From the NCBI RefSeq assembly GCF_019443445.1, contig NZ_CP080378.1, positions 1,054,001-1,118,000 on the forward strand: 64,000 bases of DNA, given 5' to 3'. Source of the DNA: Massilia sp. PAMC28688 (GTDB lineage: Bacteria > Pseudomonadota > Gammaproteobacteria > Burkholderiales > Burkholderiaceae_D). This document shows positions 39,376-47,675 of the stretch, piece by piece. Numbering within the stretch: position 1 is the stretch's first letter; each line of letters begins with the position of its first letter. A program made the translations under genes and the position numbers. Below the pieces are notes generated by a model, which worked only from the letters and a program-made list of their open reading frames with translations, was not told the DNA's origin and made no database searches.

Positions 39376-41088
39376 ATGCTCGCATCACAGAAACAAGAAA
39401 TCGCCGCCCTGTTCCAGGACGCCCTGGCCCCCATCATCGAAGGCAGCGGCCTGTCGCCCAACGTCGTGCTGGAGCGTCCGCGCGACCCTTCGCATGGCGA
39501 CATGGCCTGCAACATCGCCATGCAGCTGGCCAAGCAGCTCAAGATGAACCCGCGCGAACTGGCGCAAAAGATTGTGGCGGCAGTGCTGGACAACCCGGCC
39601 GGCAAGGGCATCATCGACAGTGCCGACATCGCCGGCCCCGGCTTCATCAACCTGCGCGTGGCCAATGCGGCCAAGCAGGCGGTGGTGGGAACCATCCTCA
39701 GGCAAGGCCAGGCCTTTGGCCGCACCCAGGCCGGCGCCGGCAAGAAAGTGGTGCTCGAATTCGTCTCGGCCAATCCGACCGGCCCCCTGCATGTGGGCCA
39801 CGGGCGCCAGGCGGCGCTGGGCGATGCACTGTCGAGCCTGTTTGACGCCCAGGGTTACGACGTCACGCGCGAGTTCTATTACAACGACGCCGGCGTGCAG
39901 ATCGCCACCCTGGCAGCGTCGGTGCAGGCGCGCGCACGCGGCTTCAAGCCGGGCGACGCCGAATGGCCCGAGTCGGCCTACAACGGCGACTACATCGCCG
40001 ACATCGCCGCCGACTTCCTGGCCAAAAAGACCGTATCGGCCAGCGACACCGCGCCCGTCACCGGCAGCGGCAACCCCGACGACATCGATTCCATCCGTCC
40101 GTTCGCCGTCAACTACCTGCGCCACGAGCAGGATATCGACCTGCAGGCCTTTGGCGTCAAGTTCGACAACTACTACCTGGAGTCATCGCTGTATGAAGAT
40201 GGCAAGGTCGAAAAGACGGTCGAGGCCATGATCGCATCGGGCAAGACCTACGAGCAGGATGGCGCGCTGTGGCTCAAGAGCACCGACTATGGCGACGACA
40301 AGGACCGCGTGATGCGCAAGTCCGAAGGCGGCTTCACCTATTTTGTGCCTGACGTGGCCTACCATGTCGTCAAGTGGCAGCGCGGCTTTGTCCAGGCCAT
40401 CAACATCCAGGGCAGCGACCACCACGGCACCATCGCGCGCGTGCGCGGCGGCCTGCAGGCAGTCGGCATGGGCATCCCGCAGGGCTACCCGGACTACGTG
40501 CTGCACAAGATGGTCACCGTCATGAAGGATGGGGCCGAGGTCAAGATTTCCAAGCGTGCCGGCTCCTACGTCACGGTGCGCGACCTGATCGAATGGTCGG
40601 GCAATGGCGACATCGCCAAAGGCCGCGACGCCGTGCGCTTTTTCCTCATCTCGCGCAAGGCCGACACCGAGTTCGTGTTCGATGTCGACGTGGCACTCAA
40701 GACCACCGACGAAAACCCGGTCTATTACGTGCAGTACGCGCATGCGCGCATTTGCCGGGTGCTGGAAAACTGGCAGGGCGACATTGCCACCCTGGCTGGG
40801 GCCGACCTGTCGCCCCTGACCGCGCCCACCGAGATGACGCTGCTCGCCACCCTGGCCGCCTATCCTGAAATGCTGGCGCGCGCCCAGGCCGAGCTGGGAC
40901 CGCACCAGGTGGCGTTCTACCTGCGCGACCTGGCCGCCAGCCTGCACAGCTTCTACTTTGCCGAAAATATTCTCAAGCTCGAAGACGAGGCGCTCAAGAA
41001 CGCGCGCCTGGCGCTCATGCTCGCCACGCGCGAAGTGCTGCGCAACGGCCTGGCCATGATCGGCGTGTCCGCGCCCGAGAAGATGTAA
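39376..41088 (+). CDS. argS: Arginine-tRNA ligase
   Basis: This 570-residue class I synthetase charges tRNA-Arg. It has the N-terminal additional domain typical of ArgRS, the HIGH-equivalent HVGH in [14 protein letters not shown] near residues 130-143, the KMSK-like KISKRAGSY, and a C-terminal helical anticodon-binding domain ending APEKM. The ATG at 39376 starts a recognisable ArgRS N-terminus ([13 protein letters not shown]). The length fits the family. It is the first gene of a plus-strand run continuing with a SPOR protein and dsbA. Confidence 0.95.
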   Translation: MLASQKQEIAALFQDALAPIIEGSGLSPNVVLERPRDPSHGDMACNIAMQLAKQLKMNPRELAQKIVAAVLDNPAGKGIIDSADIAGPGFINLRVANAAKQAVVGTILRQGQAFGRTQAGAGKKVVLEFVSANPTGPLHVGHGRQAALGDALSSLFDAQGYDVTREFYYNDAGVQIATLAASVQARARGFKPGDAEWPESAYNGDYIADIAADFLAKKTVSASDTAPVTGSGNPDDIDSIRPFAVNYLRHEQDIDLQAFGVKFDNYYLESSLYEDGKVEKTVEAMIASGKTYEQDGALWLKSTDYGDDKDRVMRKSEGGFTYFVPDVAYHVVKWQRGFVQAINIQGSDHHGTIARVRGGLQAVGMGIPQGYPDYVLHKMVTVMKDGAEVKISKRAGSYVTVRDLIEWSGNGDIAKGRDAVRFFLISRKADTEFVFDVDVALKTTDENPVYYVQYAHARICRVLENWQGDIATLAGADLSPLTAPTEMTLLATLAAYPEMLARAQAELGPHQVAFYLRDLAASLHSFYFAENILKLEDEALKNARLALMLATREVLRNGLAMIGVSAPEKM

Positions 41089-41119
41089 GTTTGTACCCAC
41101 CATTTTTGTGAACCGACCC

Positions 41120-41797
41120 ATGACATCCGACTTTCGCACCCTGCAGCGCCAGCATGGCAATACCCTGACCGGCGTGGTCATTGGCCTTATCATCGGCCTG
41201 GTCATCGCCGTCATCGTGGCGCTGGCCATCACCAAAGGCGCCACCCCGTTTACCGACAAGACGGGCAAGGCCGGCAAGATGAGCGAGGCCACGGTCGGCG
41301 AAGCATTCGATCCCAACAAGCCGATGTATGGCAACAAGGATGCGGCGCGCCAGGCCAACAAGGAAATCACGGCCCGGCAGAAACCGTCGGACGACCCGCT
41401 GGGCGACGCGGTGGCGGCCATGGGCGCGGCCGCGCCGGCTGCCGAGGCAACGCCCGACGCGCCGGTGGCAGAGGCCAGCGGGACCGAGGCCAGTGCGGCC
41501 AATGTGACGCCGGCCGAGGCCAAGCCGGCGCCGCCAAAACCTGCGGCAGACGGCCTTGACGGCGTGACCTACTACCTGCAAGCCGGCGCCTTCCGCGAAA
41601 TGGAAGATGCCGAGAACACCCGCGCCAAACTGGCGCTGCTGGGGTTTGAAGCCTCCATCAGTGAAAAGCCCAACGAGAGCGGCGTGCTGCATCGCGTGCG
41701 AGTGGGCCCCTTTCCCCAGCTCGAAGCCATGAACAAGGCCCGGGCAAAGCTGATCGACAGCGGCATCGATGTTGCGATCGTCAAAAACCAGAAGTAG
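41120..41797 (+). CDS. FtsN-like SPOR domain membrane protein
   Basis: This 225-residue protein has one N-terminal transmembrane helix (about residues 16-40), an Ala/Pro-rich periplasmic linker, and a C-terminal SPOR domain (about 148-225, beginning YYLQAGAFREMEDAENTRAK). SPOR domains bind denuded glycan strands at the division site, and this bitopic layout is that of FtsN. Position directly after argS is the place where ftsN-like genes lie in many betaproteobacteria. The ATG at 41120 is preferred, with a GTG at 41108 as an alternative. Whether it is the essential FtsN cannot be told from sequence alone. Confidence 0.85.
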   Translation: MTSDFRTLQRQHGNTLTGVVIGLIIGLVIAVIVALAITKGATPFTDKTGKAGKMSEATVGEAFDPNKPMYGNKDAARQANKEITARQKPSDDPLGDAVAAMGAAAPAAEATPDAPVAEASGTEASAANVTPAEAKPAPPKPAADGLDGVTYYLQAGAFREMEDAENTRAKLALLGFEASISEKPNESGVLHRVRVGPFPQLEAMNKARAKLIDSGIDVAIVKNQK

Positions 41798-41822
41798 TCC
41801 GAAACGATATCAAGGAATCCTC

Positions 41823-42494
41823 ATGCGTCTGATTCAGAAAGTGCTGTTTGCCCTGGCAGTGGCGGGCGTTGCCGCCGGCGCCGCCGCCTCTCCCGATGCC
41901 CCGCGCAATGGCGGCGAATACCAGGTGCTGCCGGAAGCGCAGCAAACCGTCCCGGGCAACAAGGTGGAAGTGACGGAATTCTTCACCTACTCCTGCCCGC
42001 ACTGCAATGCGTTCGAGCCGCTGCTGGCCGAATGGGTCAAGAAGAACGCCGACAAGATCGTGTTCAAGCGCGTGCACGTGGCGTTCAACCGTTCGGACAT
42101 CCCGCTCCAGCGCCTGTACAACACGCTCGAAGCGATGGGCCTGACCGAGAAATATCATGCCAAGGCCTTCGCCGCCGAACACGTCGAGCGCCTGCACATG
42201 CACACCGACGAAGCCGTGTTCGACTGGGCCGAAAAGGCCGGCATCGACCGCGCGAAATTCATCGATACCTACAAGTCGTTCGGCATGCAGGCGCGCGTGA
42301 ACCGCTCGCAGGCCATGGCCAAGGCGTACATGATCAACAGCTGGCCGACGGTGGCCGTGGATGGCCGTTACATCACCTCGCCCTACCAGGCCGGTTCCAC
42401 CTCGCGCCCTGCGCTGAACGAAGTGGGCCAGCAGCAGGCCGCGCTCAAGGTCATGGACCATCTGGTGGCCAAGGCCAAAGCGGAAAAAAAATAA
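41823..42494 (+). CDS. dsbA: Periplasmic thiol:disulfide oxidoreductase DsbA
   Basis: This 223-residue protein introduces disulfide bonds into exported proteins. A signal peptide covers residues about 1-22, and the active site CPHC is at residues 58-61 in a thioredoxin fold with the helical insertion typical of DsbA. The cis-proline loop reads SWPTVAV. AAGGA precedes the ATG at 41823. It lies 25 bp after the SPOR gene. DsbB, its oxidant, is not in the window. The motif CPHC is the same as in E. coli DsbA. Confidence 0.94.
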   Translation: MRLIQKVLFALAVAGVAAGAAASPDAPRNGGEYQVLPEAQQTVPGNKVEVTEFFTYSCPHCNAFEPLLAEWVKKNADKIVFKRVHVAFNRSDIPLQRLYNTLEAMGLTEKYHAKAFAAEHVERLHMHTDEAVFDWAEKAGIDRAKFIDTYKSFGMQARVNRSQAMAKAYMINSWPTVAVDGRYITSPYQAGSTSRPALNEVGQQQAALKVMDHLVAKAKAEKK

Positions 42495-42513
42495 GCATGC
42501 CGGCGGCGGCGCC

Positions 42514-43287
42514 ATGAAGCGCGTTTTCATCACCGGCGCCTCGAGCGGCATTGGCGCTGCGCTGGCGCGTGAATACGCGGCGCAGGGCGCCGTGCTTGGC
42601 CTGGTGGCGCGGCGTGCCGATCTACTGGCAGGCCTCGTGGCCAGCCTGCCCGGCGCCGGGCGCCACGCCGTGTATGCGCTCGACGTGACCGACCACGGGG
42701 CCCTGCGCCTGGCCGCCGCCGACTTCATCGCCCGTCATGGCGGGGCCGACATCGTCATCGCCAATGCCGGCGTTTCGCACGGCACCCTTACCGAGCATCC
42801 CGAAGACCAGCAGGTGTTCGACACCATTATCGCCACCAATGTCAACGCCACGGTGGCCACCTTTGCCCCGTTCATCAACAGCATGAAGTCGCAGCAGGGA
42901 GAACGCCGCCTGGTCGGCATCGCCAGCGTGGCCGGCGTGCGCGGGCTGCCGGGGGCCGGGGCCTACAGCGCCTCCAAGGCGGCGGTGGTGTGCTATTGCG
43001 AATCGCTGCGGCTGGAACTGAAGCCGCACGGCATTCGCGTGGTCACCATCGCGCCGGGCTACATCGCCACTCCCATGACCGAGAAAAACAGCTATCCCAT
43101 GCCATTCCTGATGCCGGTCGAGCGCTTCGCCGTCCGCGCCGCCGCCTGCATCGCGGCCGGCGACAGCTATCGCGTCATTCCCTGGCAGATGGGCGTGGTG
43201 GCCAGGCTGCTGCGCGCCCTGCCCAACTGGCTGTATGACCGGCTGTTTGCCAGGGCGCCGCACAAGGCGCGCAAGGCGGCGCCGTGA
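42514..43287 (+). CDS. Short-chain dehydrogenase/reductase
   Basis: This 257-residue protein has the SDR signature: cofactor loop GASSGIG at residues 8-14, NAGV near 83-86, catalytic Ser in IASVAG and YSASK with the active-site Tyr and Lys near 149-153. The C-terminal part contains basic residues and a hydrophobic segment (LPNWLYDRLFA) that may associate with membrane. Arg in VARR after the second strand suggests NADPH preference. The substrate is unknown. Its last four bases overlap the birA start, so the two are translated together. Confidence 0.9.
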   Translation: MKRVFITGASSGIGAALAREYAAQGAVLGLVARRADLLAGLVASLPGAGRHAVYALDVTDHGALRLAAADFIARHGGADIVIANAGVSHGTLTEHPEDQQVFDTIIATNVNATVATFAPFINSMKSQQGERRLVGIASVAGVRGLPGAGAYSASKAAVVCYCESLRLELKPHGIRVVTIAPGYIATPMTEKNSYPMPFLMPVERFAVRAAACIAAGDSYRVIPWQMGVVARLLRALPNWLYDRLFARAPHKARKAAP

Positions 43288-44045
43288 ACGCGCAGGCCAT
43301 CGCCGGCAAGAGCGCCGACAGTGGCGTCGCCGTGCAGGTAGTGGCGCAGACCGGCTCCACCAACGCCGACCTGCTGGCGCAGCTGCCGCTTGCCGGCAAC
43401 CGCCTGCTCATTGCCGAACGCCAGAGCGCAGGCCGCGGGCGCGCGGGCCGCAGCTGGCTTTCGGGTGAGGACTCGCTCACGTTTTCGCTGGCCTGGAAGT
43501 TCCCGCTGCCCCTGCATGCCCTGTCCGGCCTGCCGCTGGCCGTGGGCGTGGCGCTGGCCGAAACGCTCGACCAGCTGGGCGTCAGGGTCCAGCTCAAGTG
43601 GCCCAACGATGTCCTCAAGGATGGGGCCAAGCTGGCCGGCATCCTGGTTGAAACCCAGGCGGCGCCCGACGGCGTATGGGCCGTGATCGGCATCGGCATG
43701 AACCTGATCATGCCCGACGCGCTGGAACAGCGCATCGGCCGCCCCGCCGCCGGCGCCCCGTGGCTGGCCAGGATGGACCGCGACACGCTGATGGCGCAAT
43801 TACTCAATCACCTGGCGGCCAGCCTGCGCCACTTCGAGCAGGCCGGGTTCGCCGCATTTTGCGCACGCTGGAACCGCCTGCATGCATTCCAGGGCAGCGA
43901 AGTGGCCATCATCGACCGCGGCGTCACGCTGGAACAGGGTGTCGCCGCCGGGGTCGATGACTGCGGCGTGCTGCTGCTCGACACCGCCGCCGGCCGGGTG
44001 CCGGTGATGGCGGGCGACGTGTCGCTGCGCGCGGTGGCGCCATGA
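43284..44045 (+). CDS. birA: Biotin-[acetyl-CoA-carboxylase] ligase (catalytic BirA without repressor domain)
   Basis: This 253-residue enzyme attaches biotin to the carboxyl carrier protein. The motifs are QTGSTNADLLAQL near the start, ERQSAGRGRAGRSW (the biotinyl-AMP binding loop), LKWPNDVLKDGAKLAGILVE and GIGMNL. The N-terminal winged-helix repressor domain of E. coli BirA is absent, so it is a monofunctional ligase that would not regulate bio genes. The gene overlaps coaX by four bases, an arrangement common in betaproteobacteria. Confidence 0.93.
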   Translation: MNAQAIAGKSADSGVAVQVVAQTGSTNADLLAQLPLAGNRLLIAERQSAGRGRAGRSWLSGEDSLTFSLAWKFPLPLHALSGLPLAVGVALAETLDQLGVRVQLKWPNDVLKDGAKLAGILVETQAAPDGVWAVIGIGMNLIMPDALEQRIGRPAAGAPWLARMDRDTLMAQLLNHLAASLRHFEQAGFAAFCARWNRLHAFQGSEVAIIDRGVTLEQGVAAGVDDCGVLLLDTAAGRVPVMAGDVSLRAVAP

Positions 44046-44788
44046 TGCTGCTGGTCGACGCCGGCAATACGCGCGTCAAGTGGGCCCTGGTGCAGCCGGG
44101 CGCCGCACCTGGCCAATGGATTGCCAGCGGCGGGGTCGAACATGCGGACCTGGACCAGCTGCCGGAGCGCTGGCGCGATCACGCCGTGAGCGCGGTGCTG
44201 GTATCGAACGTGGCCGGGGCCGCCCTGCGCGCACGCCTGCTGCCGCTGCTGCCTGGCGCGCGCACGGCATGGTTCGCAGCGCGCGCCGAAATGGCCGGCA
44301 TGCGCAACGGCTACCGCAACCCCGGTCAGCTGGGCTGCGACCGGTTCGCGGCGGCGCTGGGCGCGCGCACGCTGGAGCCGGGCAAGGCGATCATAGTCGC
44401 CACCTGCGGCACCGCCACCACCATTGACGCGGTCAGCGCGCAGGGCGACTTTTTGGGCGGGATGATCCTGCCTGGCCTCGGCCTCATGGCCTCATCGCTG
44501 GCGCGCAATACGGCGCAGCTGCCGCAGGTGCTGGCCGGTGGCCCGCTGCCGTCCGGCTTTGCCGACAATACCGACGACGCCATCCTGTCGGGCATCCTGT
44601 CAGCCCAGGCCGGCGCCATCGAACGCGCCTTTGCCCGCCACCGGGCCGACCTTTGTCTCATTTCCGGAGGCGCCGCCTGCTACATCGCGCCGGTGCTGGA
44701 AGTGGCGCACCGGATGGTCGATAATGTGGTTCTCATCGGCCTGCAAACGGCTGCTGCTTCCGATTTCGCTTCCGACCTCACAGGATAA
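44042..44788 (+). CDS. coaX: Type III pantothenate kinase
   Basis: This 248-residue enzyme phosphorylates pantothenate in the first step of coenzyme A synthesis. It has the ASKHA-type phosphate loop DAGNTRVKWAL at residues 5-15, the substrate-binding NPGQLGCDRFAAALGAR and the second nucleotide motif VATCGTATTIDAV. Type III enzymes need a monovalent cation and are not inhibited by CoA. In Bordetella the same gene was called baf. It overlaps birA and is followed three bases later by the SPOR-like gene. The CoaD-HD fusion 30 kb away would act later in the same pathway if active. Confidence 0.94.
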   Translation: MMLLVDAGNTRVKWALVQPGAAPGQWIASGGVEHADLDQLPERWRDHAVSAVLVSNVAGAALRARLLPLLPGARTAWFAARAEMAGMRNGYRNPGQLGCDRFAAALGARTLEPGKAIIVATCGTATTIDAVSAQGDFLGGMILPGLGLMASSLARNTAQLPQVLAGGPLPSGFADNTDDAILSGILSAQAGAIERAFARHRADLCLISGGAACYIAPVLEVAHRMVDNVVLIGLQTAAASDFASDLTG

Positions 44789-44791
44789 CGC

Positions 44792-45478
44792 GTGCTCAAA
44801 CTACTCTTTTGGCTGGTGCTCTGCCTGAACGCCGTGCTGTTTGCCTATGGCCAGGGCTTGCTGGGCAGTTACAAGGCCAGCGCGCGCGAGCCGCAGCGCG
44901 TGCGCAACCAGCTCAATACCGACAAGCTGATACTGCACATGCCGGCCGGCGCGGCGCTGGTGGCCGCCCCGGCACCGGCGGCGCCGGCCGCGCCGGCGGC
45001 GGCAGCCAGTGACCCGCTGGCCTGCACCGAAGTGGGCAACTTCAATGCCGCGCAGGCGCGCCGCTTCGACCAGCTGATCGCGCCGCTGGCCCTGGGCGAG
45101 CGCCAGACCCGCCAGGACATCACGGTGTCGGAAATCACCAGCTACATGGTCATGATTCCGCCCCTGGGGAGCAAGGACGCGGCCGAGCGGAAGGCGGCGG
45201 AACTGAAGGCCCAGGGCGTGAGCAATTACTTTATCCTCAACGAGAGCACCCCCACCAAATGGGCCATTTCCCTGGGCGTATTCAAGGCCGAGTCGGCGGC
45301 CCAGACCCAGCTGGCCCAGCTGAAAAAGGAAGGCGTGACAGGCGCGCGCGTGGCGGGGCGTACCTCGCAGGCCGCGCGCCAGACCTACCGCTTCCGCGAC
45401 CTCGATGCTGCCGCGCGCGCCGCCCTGGCAGAGGCGGTGGGCAAATTCGACGACATCAACACCCGCCCCTGCAAATAA
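44792..45478 (+). CDS. Membrane-anchored SPOR-like protein downstream of coaX
   Basis: This 228-residue protein starts with GTG, with CAGGA six bases upstream. An N-terminal hydrophobic helix (about residues 3-20) acts as signal anchor, followed by an Ala/Pro linker and a C-terminal half with SPOR-like pattern (YMVMIPPLGSKDAAERKAAELKA and ISLGVFKAESAAQTQLAQL). The two cysteines of the mature part (CTEVGNF and near the C-terminus) could form a disulfide. It follows coaX by three bases and is probably in the birA-coaX transcript. The link between CoA/biotin enzymes and this envelope protein is conserved in relatives, but its role is unknown. Confidence 0.8.
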   Translation: MLKLLFWLVLCLNAVLFAYGQGLLGSYKASAREPQRVRNQLNTDKLILHMPAGAALVAAPAPAAPAAPAAAASDPLACTEVGNFNAAQARRFDQLIAPLALGERQTRQDITVSEITSYMVMIPPLGSKDAAERKAAELKAQGVSNYFILNESTPTKWAISLGVFKAESAAQTQLAQLKKEGVTGARVAGRTSQAARQTYRFRDLDAAARAALAEAVGKFDDINTRPCK

Positions 45479-45490
45479 GAAGCGCGGCCA

Positions 45491-46546
45491 TCAGCGCTTG
45501 ATCACCATCGGCTTGATGCCGAGGGTGGCCGGCAGCGAGCGGGCCGCTTCCAGGGCCGCGTCGCGGGTGGCGAACGGGCCGCTCACCAGGCGGTGCAGGG
45601 AACCGGCCTTGATCACATCGAGCGCCGCGCTCACCCAGCCGCGCGAAAGCACCCTGGTGCGCACTTCGGCCGCCTTGTCGGCGCGGCTGAAGGCGCCCAT
45701 CTGCACGTAGAACGATTCGCCCGCCGGTGCCGGTGCGCCGTCGACCGTGGGCGCGACCCGCGCTTCCGGATGCAGCTTGATGGCCTTGACCTCGGCGCGG
45801 TTGCTGACAATGAGCGAGCCGACTTCTTCGGCCGCCTGCAGCACGCCCTGGCGCGGCTGCTGCGGCTCCGGGTCGCTGCGCGGGGCCGCCGCCAGGCGCG
45901 TGTCCTGCCCCGGCAGCAGGCGCTCGAGCAGGACCTCGTGACTGCCCTTCTGCAGCAACCCAAGCTTGACGGCCGCCGTAAACGACACGTCGACGATGCG
46001 GCTGGCATGGAAAGGACCGCGGTCATTGATGCGCACCACCACCTGGTTGCCGGTAGCGATATTGGTGATCCGGGCGTAGGAAGGAATCGGCAGCGTGGGG
46101 TGGGCCGCCGTCATCTTGTACATATCGTAGATTTCGCCCGACGAGGTGCGCTGCCCGTGGAATTTCTTGCCATACCAGCTGCTGACACCACGCTGCACGA
46201 AGGGTTGATCGCCCAGCATCGGCGTGTAGCTCTTGCCAAACACGACATACGGCCGGTTGGCATAGCGCGAATACGGTTCGGCGCGCACCACCGCGTCGGG
46301 AATGTCGCGCAAGCCGGACGGCGGATTGTCGCCCGGACCATCATCCTTGTAATAGCCGCCGCGCCCGGAATTGGCCGGCGGCAGGGCCGGCATATCGGGA
46401 TCAAGCGCGGGATGGGTGGCGGCACGCGTCTTGGGCGCCGGCATATGGCCACGCCCGCCTTCCGGCTTGGGACTGGTGGCACACCCTGCCAGCAGGGCCA
46501 GGACGGGAATCACGATGAACGTTGGGTGGAATCTTGATACGCTCAT
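45491..46546 (-). CDS. rlpA: RlpA family lipoprotein with double-psi beta-barrel and SPOR domains
   Basis: This 351-residue protein carries a lipoprotein signal with lipobox LLAGC (Cys21). The double-psi beta-barrel domain lies at about residues 115-210 (GVSSWYGKKFHGQRTSSGE and RINDRGPFHASRIVDVS), including the conserved Glu and Asp of RlpA lytic transglycosylases. A C-terminal SPOR domain (about 272-351) should direct it to the septum. RlpA cleaves naked glycan strands in Pseudomonas. It follows rodA by 13 bp in the rod-shape operon. Confidence 0.92.
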   Translation of the reverse strand: MSVSRFHPTFIVIPVLALLAGCATSPKPEGGRGHMPAPKTRAATHPALDPDMPALPPANSGRGGYYKDDGPGDNPPSGLRDIPDAVVRAEPYSRYANRPYVVFGKSYTPMLGDQPFVQRGVSSWYGKKFHGQRTSSGEIYDMYKMTAAHPTLPIPSYARITNIATGNQVVVRINDRGPFHASRIVDVSFTAAVKLGLLQKGSHEVLLERLLPGQDTRLAAAPRSDPEPQQPRQGVLQAAEEVGSLIVSNRAEVKAIKLHPEARVAPTVDGAPAPAGESFYVQMGAFSRADKAAEVRTRVLSRGWVSAALDVIKAGSLHRLVSGPFATRDAALEAARSLPATLGIKPMVIKR

Positions 46547-46559
46547 CGCGCCTCCATGA

Positions 46560-47672
46560 TCAGGTTTGTATCAGTTTTCGATGTCGCGAGATGCTCATCA
46601 GTATACCCGCGCCGAGCCCGAGTGTAACAAAAGCGGTGCCGCCATAGCTCATGAAGGGCAGCGGCACCCCGACCACGGGCAGAATGCCGCTGACCATGCC
46701 CATGTTCACAAAAGCGTAGGTAAAGAAATTCATGGTGAGGGCGGCGGCCAGCAGGCGCGAAAACAGGTTGGGCGCATTGGCCGCGATCATCAGGCCGCGC
46801 CCCACCAGCAGCAGATAGATGGTGAGCAGGATGAGGATGCCGACCAGGCCAAATTCTTCCGCATACAGCGCAAACACGAAGTCGGTCGTGTGCTCGGGGA
46901 CGAATTCGAGGTGCGATTGCGAGCCCTGCATGTAGCCCTTGCCGGAAAAGCCGCCGGAGCCGATCGCGATCACCGACTGGATGATGTGAAATCCCTTGCC
47001 CAGCGGGTCGGTGGTGGGATCGATCAGCATCATGACGCGGTCGCGCTGGTAGTCGTGCATGAGCGACCAGGCAATCGGCAGGCTGGCGCCGGTGGCCACG
47101 AACATGGCCGCCACCGCCTTCCACGACAGGCCCGCCAGGAAAATCACCCACAGCCCGGACGAAAGCACCAGCAGCGAGGTTCCCAGGTCGGGCTGGAGCT
47201 GGATCAGGCCAACGGGGACGGCCAGCAGCGCCGCCGCCACCACGAATGAATGCCAGCGCACGGCGCCCGCTTTCTGATGAAAATACCAGGCCAGCATGAG
47301 CGGCATGGCGATCTTGAGGATCTCGGACGGCTGGATATCGACGCCCACGTACAGCCAGCGCCGCGCCCCCTTCTTGATGATGCCAAAGAAGAAAACCGCC
47401 AGCAGCAGCGCCACGCCGGCCGCGTAAATGGGAACGGCCAGCCGCAGCAGCGTTTGCGGCGGTATCAGCGCCATCACCCACATGATGATGAAGGCGATGA
47501 TGGTGTTACGGATCTGGTCCTGCACCCGCCCCGGAAATTCGATACCGGCCGAGTACATGGTCACGATGCTGGTGGCCAGCAGCAGGAACAGGATGATCGC
47601 CAGCGGCGCGTCGAACACCAGCAGATAAGGTTTCATGCGGCGCCACAGTGAACGCCGTTCGTTGATGCGCAT
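46560..47672 (-). CDS. rodA: Rod-shape peptidoglycan glycosyltransferase RodA
   Basis: This 370-residue SEDS protein has about ten membrane helices. Conserved stretches include RWLYVGVDIQPSEI, the periplasmic loop around RDRVMMLIDPTTDPLGKG with the likely catalytic Asp, GSGGFSGKGYMQGSQ and PFMSYGGTAF near the C-terminus. RodA polymerises glycan strands together with the transpeptidase PBP2, encoded three bases upstream. The gene is part of the mre-mrd-rodA operon on the minus strand. Length and motifs are normal. Confidence 0.94.
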   Translation of the reverse strand: MRINERRSLWRRMKPYLLVFDAPLAIILFLLLATSIVTMYSAGIEFPGRVQDQIRNTIIAFIIMWVMALIPPQTLLRLAVPIYAAGVALLLAVFFFGIIKKGARRWLYVGVDIQPSEILKIAMPLMLAWYFHQKAGAVRWHSFVVAAALLAVPVGLIQLQPDLGTSLLVLSSGLWVIFLAGLSWKAVAAMFVATGASLPIAWSLMHDYQRDRVMMLIDPTTDPLGKGFHIIQSVIAIGSGGFSGKGYMQGSQSHLEFVPEHTTDFVFALYAEEFGLVGILILLTIYLLLVGRGLMIAANAPNLFSRLLAAALTMNFFTYAFVNMGMVSGILPVVGVPLPFMSYGGTAFVTLGLGAGILMSISRHRKLIQT

Positions 47673-47675
47673 GGC

